Positions 1-5,471 of a stretch of DNA of 5,471 nt are shown in pieces. The DNA is from Chitinophagaceae bacterium (lineage in GTDB: Bacteria; Bacteroidota; Bacteroidia; Chitinophagales; Chitinophagaceae), in NCBI GenBank assembly GCA_016787105.1, contig JAEUVI010000492.1, forward strand, positions 1 through 5,471. The letters are read 5' to 3'. How positions within the stretch are numbered: the first letter of the stretch is position 1; the number at the start of each line of letters is the position of its first letter. The translations under genes and the position numbers were made by a program. Under the pieces are notes generated by a model, which was not told where the DNA came from, did no database searches, and saw only the letters and a list, made by a program, of their open reading frames with translations.

Positions 1-238
1 AGGAGTAGCGGTTTGTAAAAATGTGGGGGATTTTGATGATTATATCCTGGACGGGAAAAATGGTTTTTTAATAGATCGCGGCAACCTGGAAGAGTCAATA
101 GAGAAAATTATAAGAAAAGCATACGTTGATAAAGCGCAACTCAAAGAAATGGGAAAGGCATTGCGCCAGGATGTTATCAGGTTATTCAGCGATACTCCTG
201 AAAACAAAAAACGATTCACAGACTTATTACAAAACTAA
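1..238 (+). CDS. GT4-like glycosyltransferase, C-terminal fragment (5' end outside window)
   Basis: The frame is open from the first bases (codons from position 2 read GVAVCKNVGDFDDYILDGKN) to the TAA at 236-238. A GTG at 23 is in frame but is almost certainly internal, because the coding similarity continues upstream of it. The pattern Gly-Val-Ala-Val, then Val-Gly-Asp, then Tyr-Ile-Leu-Asp-Gly-Lys-Asn-Gly-Phe-Leu-Ile matches the end of the nucleotide-sugar-binding Rossmann domain of GT-B, family GT4 transferases. There the usual text is roughly 'E-x-x-A-x-G-x-P-V-V-A-T...G-G...I-x-D-G-x-N-G'. The rest is the usual C-terminal helical tail. GT4 enzymes transfer sugars from nucleotide donors to lipid-linked or growing glycans at the cytoplasmic face of the membrane. 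The catalytic part lies outside the window, so donor and acceptor cannot be guessed. The stop codon overlaps the next start in TAATG, so the gene is probably translationally coupled to the methyltransferase. Confidence 0.8.
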   Translation, partial: GVAVCKNVGDFDDYILDGKNGFLIDRGNLEESIEKIIRKAYVDKAQLKEMGKALRQDVIRLFSDTPENKKRFTDLLQN

Positions 239-990
239 TGTCATCAGAAAGACAGTTATTTGAATCAGAAAGCAGGTGGTGGGGCGAGCATATACACCGT
301 TATAAAGAAGCGTTGGTATATACCCAATCGGGCCGTGTAATACTTGATATTGCATGTGGTACAGGTTTTGGTACGGATATTTTAGCACAGCATAGTACCG
401 GCGATGTATATGGCGGTGATATAGATGCTGGTGCAATACAGGAATGCCAGGCAAATTGGAAGCGTGCCAACATTCATTTTAAAATTATGGATGGTACTCG
501 TCTTGATTTCTCAAACGAATATTTCGATGCCATTGTTTCCTTCGAAACAATAGAACATACCACAGAATATAAAAAGATGGTGGCTGAACTTTTCAGGGTA
601 CTCAAGCCGGGTGGCTACCTGATCGTTTCGACACCTAATGCAAAAATTACCAGTCCTGACGGAGTAATAGAAAACCGGTATCATACCCAGGAATTTACCA
701 GCGAGCAATTACAAACATTACTGGGTGGATTTTTTAATGAATTATCCATTTACGGACAGCGTTACAAACGTTATGATAATCGTTCAGTGAAGAATACACT
801 GGGTAAATTTTTTGAAACGGTGTTTTTAAGTTTCGGTATCAGAAAATTGCCGTATAGTCTTCGTAATTCAATTATGAATCTTTTCTTTGGATATAATTTA
901 TATCCTGTTGATAAAGATTTTGTGCTGGAAAAGGATTTGATGATTATAAACAAAAACTGTCCTGTATTATTTGCCGTATGCAAGAAGTAA
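238..990 (+). CDS. Class I SAM-dependent methyltransferase
   Basis: A 250-residue cytoplasmic protein with a complete class I (Rossmann) methyltransferase core of the Methyltransf_11/23 type. Visible motifs are motif I, the SAM-binding DIACGTGFG (about 37-45); the acidic GGDID at the end of strand 2 (59-63), expected to hold the SAM ribose; FDAIVSFETIEH (97-108), the usual motif III/IV region; and LKPGGYLIVSTPN (122-134). The segment YHTQEF (148-153) resembles the 'H-x-x-E-F' found after the core in many sugar or ubiquinone-type O-methyltransferases. The C-terminal 90 residues are basic and aromatic, perhaps for acceptor recognition. The start overlaps the stop of the upstream transferase by one base and has no Shine-Dalgarno sequence, so coupling is likely. 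From context it probably methylates a sugar hydroxyl, or caps a glycan, in the polysaccharide. The acceptor is not visible in the sequence, and methylation of another small molecule cannot be excluded. Confidence 0.9.
   Translation: MSSERQLFESESRWWGEHIHRYKEALVYTQSGRVILDIACGTGFGTDILAQHSTGDVYGGDIDAGAIQECQANWKRANIHFKIMDGTRLDFSNEYFDAIVSFETIEHTTEYKKMVAELFRVLKPGGYLIVSTPNAKITSPDGVIENRYHTQEFTSEQLQTLLGGFFNELSIYGQRYKRYDNRSVKNTLGKFFETVFLSFGIRKLPYSLRNSIMNLFFGYNLYPVDKDFVLEKDLMIINKNCPVLFAVCKK
982..987 (+). promoter_or_regulatory. Possible ribosome binding site deciding the GT2 start
   Basis: AAGAAG lies 8 bases before the ATG at 996 and inside the last codons of the methyltransferase. It is a purine-rich, only partial Shine-Dalgarno match, but it favours the start at 996 over the ATG at 978, which has no purine-rich element ahead of it. 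Bacteroidota often initiate without a strong Shine-Dalgarno sequence, so this is only a modest argument. Confidence 0.35.
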
Positions 991-995
991 ATGAC

Positions 996-1877
996 ATGAA
1001 ACCAATGGTGAGCATCATTATACCGATGTATAACTCGGAATCTTATATTGGTCAGACGATTCAATCTGTATTGGATCAATCCTGCCAGGATTTTGAGATC
1101 GTTGTGATGAATGATGGATCTACGGATAATTCTGAGGCAGTAGTTATGTCAATGCAGGCAAAAGATAAAAGGATAAGATATAAATACAAACCGAATAGCG
1201 GCGTATCGGATACCAGGAATAAAGGAATAGAAATAATGAAAGGAGAGTATGTAGCTTTCCTCGATGCGGATGATGTGTGGAAGCAAGATAATCTGCAAAA
1301 GAAAATAGATTTATTGAAGCAGACAGGAAAAGGCTGGGTATTCAGCAATCTCGAATATATTGACGAAAACAATCAGCCACTGACTGTACCAGTCGGAAAT
1401 TTTAAGCCATATAACTTAACCGAAAATCTGCTTCTTTGGGAAGGAGATGTAGTTCCCGGGCCTTGCAGTAATATTATTGTAAGAGCGGATTTCCTGGGAA
1501 ATGATATCAGGTTTGACACGAGGCTTTCTTCACCCGCTGACAGGGATTTTTGCCTGCAACTGTCTGCAAAAGAAGAAGGCGTTTACCTGGATGAAAAGCT
1601 CTGGCTTTACCGGCTTCATTCAAAAAGTATGACGAGTGTGAACGTGAAAGTAGTAGATGAAATGGTGTGTTTGTATAAAAAAGCCGATGAAAAAGGATGG
1701 TTTAGAAATTCAAAAATCAGGAGAAAGGCATTGGCAAATGTTAACCTTATTCTGGCAGGTATCTGCTGGAATTTTCCCACGCAACGAAAAAGAATGCCTG
1801 GTTTTTTAGTTAAATCATTCTGGTATTCTCCATCAAATTTTATCAAAAAAAAAGTAGTATCAATATTTAAAAGTTAA
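996..1877 (+). CDS. Family 2 (GT-A fold) glycosyltransferase
   Basis: I chose the ATG at 996 (293 residues) because the protein then opens with MKPMVSIIIPMYNSE, the canonical GT2 N-terminus. The in-frame ATG at 978 would add six residues (MQEVND) and overlap the methyltransferase by 13 bases. Motifs, numbered from 996: VSIIIPMYN (5-13); EIVVMNDGSTD (34-44), which binds the nucleotide; GVSDTRNKGI (69-78); and FLDADD (89-94), the metal-binding DXD. The segment SPADRDFCLQLS (179-190) sits where GT2 enzymes usually have 'ED', and Asp182 is the candidate catalytic base. There is no membrane segment, so this is a soluble or peripheral inverting transferase acting on the cytoplasmic face. The basic tail may touch the membrane. 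It should add one sugar to the lipid-linked repeat unit; neither donor nor acceptor can be read from the sequence. A nine-A run at 1845-1853 lies near the C-terminus, and slippage there would change only the last residues. Confidence 0.9.
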   Translation: MKPMVSIIIPMYNSESYIGQTIQSVLDQSCQDFEIVVMNDGSTDNSEAVVMSMQAKDKRIRYKYKPNSGVSDTRNKGIEIMKGEYVAFLDADDVWKQDNLQKKIDLLKQTGKGWVFSNLEYIDENNQPLTVPVGNFKPYNLTENLLLWEGDVVPGPCSNIIVRADFLGNDIRFDTRLSSPADRDFCLQLSAKEEGVYLDEKLWLYRLHSKSMTSVNVKVVDEMVCLYKKADEKGWFRNSKIRRKALANVNLILAGICWNFPTQRKRMPGFLVKSFWYSPSNFIKKKVVSIFKS

Positions 1878-1887
1878 AAGCAAAAAA

Positions 1888-2817
1888 ATGAAAGTGCTAA
1901 TTACAGGAGGAGCTGGTTTTATTCCTTCTTCGCTTGCAGATGTAATTCTGAATAAATGGAGTGACTCGGAAGTTGTGCTGGTAGATAATTTTCTTACAGG
2001 GAGAAAGGAGAACATTCCTTCACACCCGCGTTGCAGGTTTATAAAGAACGATGTAAACAATTACAACGATATCGCCCCCGTATTTCTTGCCTTCAGGTTT
2101 GATTATGTATTCCATTATGCAGCCGTAGTAGGGGTAAAGAGGACGCTGGATAATCCTGTAATGGTATTAAATGATATACAGGGTATACGAAATGTACTCG
2201 ATCTGTCAAAAAATACAGGTGTTAAACGTGTTTTCTTTTCTTCGTCTTCTGAAGTATATGGAGAACCGGTACACCTTCCGCAAAATGAACAAACAACGCC
2301 CTTAAACTCACGATTGCCTTATGCTGTTGTGAAAAATGTGGGAGAGTCTTTTTGCCGCTCTTATCAGCAAGAGTACGGACTTGATTTTACACTTTTCCGA
2401 TTCTTTAATACATATGGTCCGAAACAAAGCCCTGATTTTGTTGTTTCAAGGTTTATCAACGCGGCATTGCAGAATAAGGATATTACCATTTATGGTGATG
2501 GCATGCAAACAAGAACATTTTGTTACATTGATGATAATACGGAAGCCTGTATAAATTCTCTTTCTCAGAATTTATTTATCAATGATGTAGTAAATGTTGG
2601 TAATGATAAAGCGATTACAGTATTGGAGTTGGCAGAAACAATTATACGACTTACCGGGTCGAAATCAAAAATTGTTCACTTACCACCGTTGCCTGAAGGA
2701 GATATGACACGGCGGCAACCTGATATTGCCAACATGAAGCTTCTTCTTAAAAAAGAATTTATTTCATTAGAAGACGGGCTTTTGAAAATTATTGAACTTC
2801 GGAAAAATATAAAATAA
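1888..2817 (+). CDS. Extended SDR nucleotide-sugar epimerase/decarboxylase, UDP-glucuronate decarboxylase-like
   Basis: A 309-residue NAD-dependent extended short-chain dehydrogenase. The N-terminal dinucleotide motif reads TGGAGFIPSS (6-15), with Pro13 where the third glycine of GxxGxxG is expected. Asp33 (LVDNF) should bind the adenosine ribose. Catalytic elements are SSSSEVYG (118-125) and the pair Tyr145/Lys149 (YAVVK). Substrate-side motifs are FFNTYGP (172-178), YGDGMQTRTFCYIDD (202-216) and DMTRRQPDI (272-280). Ser121-Glu122 and Arg276 appear to align with residues implicated in decarboxylation in ArnA and UXS enzymes, so conversion of UDP-glucuronate to UDP-xylose or a 4-keto sugar is plausible. 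However, YAVVK differs from the usual UXS YDEGK, so 4-epimerisation or 4,6-dehydration remains possible. It acts in the cytoplasm as a precursor supplier for the neighbouring transferases. It starts 10 bases after the GT2 stop, behind an A-rich leader without a clear Shine-Dalgarno sequence. Confidence 0.85.
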   Translation: MKVLITGGAGFIPSSLADVILNKWSDSEVVLVDNFLTGRKENIPSHPRCRFIKNDVNNYNDIAPVFLAFRFDYVFHYAAVVGVKRTLDNPVMVLNDIQGIRNVLDLSKNTGVKRVFFSSSSEVYGEPVHLPQNEQTTPLNSRLPYAVVKNVGESFCRSYQQEYGLDFTLFRFFNTYGPKQSPDFVVSRFINAALQNKDITIYGDGMQTRTFCYIDDNTEACINSLSQNLFINDVVNVGNDKAITVLELAETIIRLTGSKSKIVHLPPLPEGDMTRRQPDIANMKLLLKKEFISLEDGLLKIIELRKNIK

Positions 2818-2822
2818 GCAAT

Positions 2823-3827
2823 ATGACGATTCTTGTTACTGGAGGCTGTGGATATATTGGATCTCATACGATCAATGATTTGATTCAAAATGGATATGAT
2901 GTTATTTCTGTTGACAATAATTCCAGGTCGGGGAATCAATTGTTAGATGGGGTTCAGAAATTGACCGGAAAGGCTATAAAAAATTACAAAGTAGATTTAT
3001 GTGATTTCGAAGCGACACGGAAAATTTTTGAGGTACATAAAGTAGATGGAATTATCCATTTTGCGGCTTTTAAATCAGTTGATGAGTCTGTAAAATATCC
3101 TCTTTTATATTTTCAAAACAATCTTGTATCGCAGATTAATATCTTACGTTGTGCGGAAGAGTTTAATGTGCAGCATTTTGTTTTTTCATCCTCCTGCAGT
3201 GTTTATGGAAATGCTGACATTAGCCTGGTAACCGAAGATACTCCCTTGCAGAAGCCGGAATCGCCATATGGCAGGACCAAGCAAATAGGGGAAGAAATGA
3301 TCAATGATATTGCAAAAAATGCCTCAGCACGATTTATTCTGCTTCGTTATTTTAACCCGGCTGGGGCACATCCTTCATCTGTTATAGGGGAAGTCCCTTT
3401 TGGTAAACCATCAAACCTTATTCCGGCAATTACCCAGTTTGCTGCGGGTAAAATTCCGGCTTTAAAAGTGTATGGAACTGACTATGATACAAGAGATGGC
3501 TCTTGTATCCGCGATTTTGTTCACGTATGCGACATAGCTCATGCGCATACGCTGGCAATTGATAAGCTAATAGGAGGGGAGATAAAAACAAACTCTTTGA
3601 TTCTTAACCTGGGAACGGGAAATGGTGTAACAGTGTTGGAAGCTATAAAAGCCTTTGAAAAAATATCAGGAAAAAAATTGGACTACGGCCTTGCTGGTAG
3701 GAGACCCGGTGATGTGGTAGCAGTATATGCAAACAACGATAAAGCACGAAAAATATTGAATTGGACTCCCCAGTTTGATATTCACGACATACTTAAGACC
3801 GCCTGGGATTGGGAACTGTCTCTATAA
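2823..3827 (+). CDS. galE: UDP-glucose 4-epimerase (GalE type)
   Basis: A 334-residue cytoplasmic extended SDR, close to the usual GalE length of about 338 residues, and apparently complete. It interconverts UDP-glucose and UDP-galactose, and in some relatives the N-acetylated sugars, through a tightly bound NAD. Visible motifs are TGGCGYIGSH (6-15) with an intact GxxGxxG; Asp31; HFAAFKSVDESV (79-90), a GalE hallmark; SSSCSVYG (122-129); the catalytic Tyr149/Lys153 (YGRTK); RYFNPAGAH (175-183); VYGTDYDTRDGSCIRDFVHV (216-235); and AGRRPGDV (291-298). The ATG follows the preceding stop by 5 bases, so the gene is co-transcribed with the other sugar genes. In this setting it most likely supplies UDP-galactose or a relative for the glycan rather than serving galactose catabolism. 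GalE assignment is secure at family level. Preference for UDP-Glc over UDP-GlcNAc cannot be settled by eye. Confidence 0.93.
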   Translation: MTILVTGGCGYIGSHTINDLIQNGYDVISVDNNSRSGNQLLDGVQKLTGKAIKNYKVDLCDFEATRKIFEVHKVDGIIHFAAFKSVDESVKYPLLYFQNNLVSQINILRCAEEFNVQHFVFSSSCSVYGNADISLVTEDTPLQKPESPYGRTKQIGEEMINDIAKNASARFILLRYFNPAGAHPSSVIGEVPFGKPSNLIPAITQFAAGKIPALKVYGTDYDTRDGSCIRDFVHVCDIAHAHTLAIDKLIGGEIKTNSLILNLGTGNGVTVLEAIKAFEKISGKKLDYGLAGRRPGDVVAVYANNDKARKILNWTPQFDIHDILKTAWDWELSL

Positions 3828-3864
3828 GATGAAGAAGGCGATTTTAAGAACAGGAAATATATAA

Positions 3865-3902
3865 ATAGTGTCGTCAAACACTATAAGGCATAATTTTTTT
3901 TT
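3865..3902 (+). terminator. Possible weak intrinsic terminator after galE
   Basis: ATAGTGT (3865-3871) and ACACTAT (3878-3884) form a perfect 7-bp stem with the 6-base loop CGTCAA. A run of nine Ts follows at 3894-3902. The stem is AT-rich and the T run starts 9 bases after it, farther than in a standard Rho-independent terminator, so termination may be inefficient. The T run is itself flanked by CATAAT (3889-3894) and ATTATG (3903-3908), a second inverted repeat. The position, 37 bases after the galE stop, suits the end of the first transcription unit. Confidence 0.35.
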
Positions 3903-3904
3903 AT

Positions 3905-3912
3905 TATGTTTG
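3905..3912 (+). promoter_or_regulatory. Possible Bacteroidota -7 promoter box (TATGTTTG)
   Basis: TATGTTTG fits the TAnnTTTG -7 consensus of the Bacteroidota primary sigma factor exactly. It would place a transcription start near 3917-3920, giving an untranslated leader of about 85 bases before the ATG at 4003. No TTTG-like -33 element is visible at the expected distance upstream, where the T run lies instead. A chance match in such AT-rich DNA is quite possible. Confidence 0.28.
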
Positions 3913-4002
3913 TTCTGTAAGCCATTATCTTATCCAGTTAAAACCAAATGCTTGCTTTTACAAATTGATTTTTATTACAGTTAATGCAAGCTGGAATTAT
4001 TT

Positions 4003-4890
4003 ATGATAAGGAAAAAAAGCCCCATTTGGGATATTATACTTATTAGCGCTTTTTTGCTGACATTTGTTAGTTTCTTACTCTTAGCAAATAATATTTTCCA
4101 TCCGGTCAGTTATTCATTAATTAAACCAGCTAAACTTCAAAACGACCAGTTTGATTCTACGCTTGTAAAACTCAACACTATGTCGAAGTTGGAATCATAC
4201 TGTGATAGTATGTTTTCCGCTAACCAAGGAACAAAGACTTATCCCGGCATTGTAGCTGATGTGATGCGAAAGAAGTTTTATCATGGCTATTCCTATTATG
4301 ATATGAGTAGCAATCCTCTTGCGGTTCTGTTTGCACCCATTGTAAAAAATGGAGCCGAAGCTGTAGTAATTCCTTCAGATATAGTAAAATATCCAATGGC
4401 AGCATGCAGTCAGCAAAGTATTGTTGGTATGCAGTTGTTGAGAAGAAAAGGTTACAATGTTAGGAAAGTAGCAATGTGGGATTCAATAAATAAAGTGGGT
4501 CATTTTACTTTTGAAGCTTATTACGATAATGGCTGGCATTATTTTGATACAAACCTGGAGCCTGATACAGAAATCTTGCGAGAATATAAGCGACCCTCTG
4601 TTGATTATCTTGCAAGGCATCCGGATATTGCTATGGAAGCATATAGAAACAGTAAAGATGCGGCAATGTTGACCCGTTTGATAGAAAGTTATAAAACAGG
4701 GCCCGTTAATAAATTTCCTGCACCCAACGCTTATTTGTACCAGGTAGTATTGAAGTATATTGGTTATTTTGCCTGGATATTTATTCTTTTAGTCATTGTC
4801 TTAAGATATAAATTCCAATACAAAAGAAAGCAGGCATACAAAAGAGAAAATAAGCATCAGAAAGGGTTTGCTTATTCTGCTTTATCTTAA
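4003..4890 (+). CDS. Two-TM membrane protein with periplasmic transglutaminase-like domain
   Basis: A 295-residue protein. Residues 2-9 are basic (IRKKSP), followed by a hydrophobic segment at about 10-28. A second hydrophobic segment lies at about 248-268 and is followed by a Lys/Arg-rich tail. This predicts both ends in the cytoplasm and residues of about 30-246 in the periplasm. The central part carries a transglutaminase-like signature: MAACSQQSIVGMQLLRRKGY (132-151) with candidate nucleophile Cys135, VGHFTFEAYYDNGWHYFDTN (165-184) with His167, and Asp182. Spacing and context fit the Cys-His-Asp triad and the 'H-x-x-x-E...G-W...D' pattern of the superfamily. Such domains include peptidases, amidases and cross-linking enzymes, so the reaction is unknown. 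ATG 4003 is the first start after an in-frame stop at 3982-3984, with GGAA 6 bases upstream. The gene opens the unit after the 175-base gap and is followed 21 bases later by the asnB-like gene, which suggests a role in assembling or modifying surface material. I do not recognise a named gene. Confidence 0.75.
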   Translation: MIRKKSPIWDIILISAFLLTFVSFLLLANNIFHPVSYSLIKPAKLQNDQFDSTLVKLNTMSKLESYCDSMFSANQGTKTYPGIVADVMRKKFYHGYSYYDMSSNPLAVLFAPIVKNGAEAVVIPSDIVKYPMAACSQQSIVGMQLLRRKGYNVRKVAMWDSINKVGHFTFEAYYDNGWHYFDTNLEPDTEILREYKRPSVDYLARHPDIAMEAYRNSKDAAMLTRLIESYKTGPVNKFPAPNAYLYQVVLKYIGYFAWIFILLVIVLRYKFQYKRKQAYKRENKHQKGFAYSALS

Positions 4891-4911
4891 TCCTGATTCA
4901 TAAGAAATTTT

Positions 4912-5471
4912 ATGTGTGGTATTGCCGGCTTTATAAGCCGTAATTGGTCTGCAAAAGATCTGAAAAAAGTAACAAACAGGCTTACCCATCGTGGGCCTGA
5001 TGCCGAAGGATATTTTTTTGATGAAAGCAATGGCGTGGGTTTAGGCCATCGCCGCCTGAGTATTCTTGATCTTTCAGACTTAGCCAATCAGCCTTTTTAT
5101 TCACACGACAGGCGGTATGTGATGGTTTTTAATGGCGAAATTTATAATTACCGTGAGGTTGCCACAAAATATAATATCTCAGCATATACATCTTCCGATA
5201 CTGAAGTTATACTTGAAGCATTTGCAAAAAAAGGGATTGATTGCCTGAATGACTTTAATGGTATGTTTTCCATAGCGATATGGGACCAGGTTGATAGAAA
5301 GCTATGGGTGATAAGGGATCGCTTTGGTGTAAAACCACTAGTATATTATTACAGAAACAACGATTTTGCGTTTGCTTCTGAATTAAAGGCGCTATTACAA
5401 TTGCCTGTTGAGCGAAAGATTGATACATCTTCCCTGCAGGATTATTTATTCCTGGAGTACATACCTTCTTC
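4912..5471 (+). CDS. asnB: Asparagine synthase-like glutamine-dependent amidotransferase, N-terminal part (3' end outside window)
   Basis: The frame is open from the ATG at 4912 to the window end (186 complete codons). It starts MCGIAGF, so after removal of Met the N-terminal Cys2 becomes the Ntn glutaminase nucleophile, which fixes the start. Other class II glutaminase landmarks are THRGPD (25-30), GLGHRRLSILD (43-53), FNGEIYNY (73-80, oxyanion and glutamine binding), SSDTEV (94-99), FNGMFSIAIWD (115-125) and RDRFGVKPL (135-143). SELKAL (156-161) marks the approach to the ATP-dependent synthetase domain, which lies mostly beyond the window. Family members release ammonia from glutamine and transfer it to an AMP-activated carboxylate. 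Housekeeping asparagine synthesis is possible, but paralogues inside polysaccharide loci are commonly thought to amidate uronic acids or similar glycan carboxyls. The visible glutaminase half cannot distinguish these. The gene lies 21 bases after the transglutaminase-like gene and is probably co-transcribed with it. Confidence 0.92.
   Translation, partial: MCGIAGFISRNWSAKDLKKVTNRLTHRGPDAEGYFFDESNGVGLGHRRLSILDLSDLANQPFYSHDRRYVMVFNGEIYNYREVATKYNISAYTSSDTEVILEAFAKKGIDCLNDFNGMFSIAIWDQVDRKLWVIRDRFGVKPLVYYYRNNDFAFASELKALLQLPVERKIDTSSLQDYLFLEYIPS

Noticed and set aside
23..238. A small separate 71-residue gene starting at GTG 23
   Set aside because: The same frame is open to the window start and continues the GT4-like similarity upstream, so this is the tail of a larger gene.
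771..1079. 102-codon reverse-strand ORF
   Set aside because: It lies antisense to the well-supported methyltransferase and GT2 genes, has no recognisable domain, and has the skewed composition of a shadow frame. The other reverse-strand and alternative-frame ORFs fail for the same reasons.
1845..1853. Nine-A run near the 3' end of the GT2 gene as a phase-variation switch
   Set aside because: Losing one A gives an immediate stop, and gaining one gives a few altered residues and then a stop. Either change touches only the last residues, so little effect on the enzyme is expected.
1888..3827. The two adjacent SDR genes as a recent tandem duplication
   Set aside because: They share only family-level motifs. 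Substrate-side motifs, lengths and the glycine motif differ clearly, so they are distinct enzymes.
3951..3980. Sigma-70-like TTGCTT ... TATTAC promoter before the 4003 gene
   Set aside because: The spacer is about 15 bases, the -10 match is poor, and the Escherichia-type consensus is not the expected one for Bacteroidota.
3950..3991. GCTTGC (3950-3955) and GCAAGC (3986-3991) as an operator or hairpin upstream of the 4003 gene
   Set aside because: Only six bases pair, 30 bases apart, with no extension of the stem. This is within chance for AT-rich DNA.

Overview
This window looks like the middle of a surface-polysaccharide (exopolysaccharide, capsule or O-antigen) biosynthesis cluster from a member of the Bacteroidota, perhaps a Chitinophagaceae- or Sphingobacteriaceae-like bacterium. 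The assignment rests on moderate-to-low GC, A-rich translation starts with little or no Shine-Dalgarno sequence, and the style of the protein families. It is an inference from reading, not from a database search. All convincing genes are on the + strand; I saw no credible gene on the - strand, no RNA gene, no insertion sequence and no CRISPR array.

Positions 1-3827 are a very tightly packed run of five genes. They are the C-terminal end of a GT4-like glycosyltransferase (cut by the window start), a class I SAM-dependent methyltransferase, a GT2 glycosyltransferase, an extended-SDR nucleotide-sugar enzyme resembling UDP-glucuronate decarboxylases, and a GalE-type UDP-hexose 4-epimerase. The junctions are a 1-base TAATG overlap and gaps of 5, 10 and 5 bases, which points to one transcript with translational coupling. 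Together they could make or interconvert activated sugars (GalE and the SDR), transfer them to a lipid-linked glycan (the two transferases) and methylate a sugar (the methyltransferase).

Positions 3828-4002 form the only sizeable gap (175 bases). It is AT-rich and contains a 7-bp hairpin followed at a distance by a nine-T run, a second inverted repeat around that run, a perfect match to the Bacteroidota -7 promoter box, and an 11-codon ORF that may be a gene remnant. This is a plausible boundary between transcription units or between cluster modules.

After the gap come a two-TM membrane protein with a periplasmic transglutaminase-like Cys-His-Asp domain (4003-4890) and, 21 bases later, the N-terminal part of an AsnB-type glutamine-dependent amidotransferase (4912 to the window end). 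AsnB homologues in polysaccharide loci are often suspected of amidating uronic acids or similar carboxyl groups.

Most of the window is ordinary for its kind. The least explained parts are the membrane-anchored transglutaminase-like protein and the SDR with a proline in its NAD-binding glycine motif. I found nothing that I can defend as a wholly new system.
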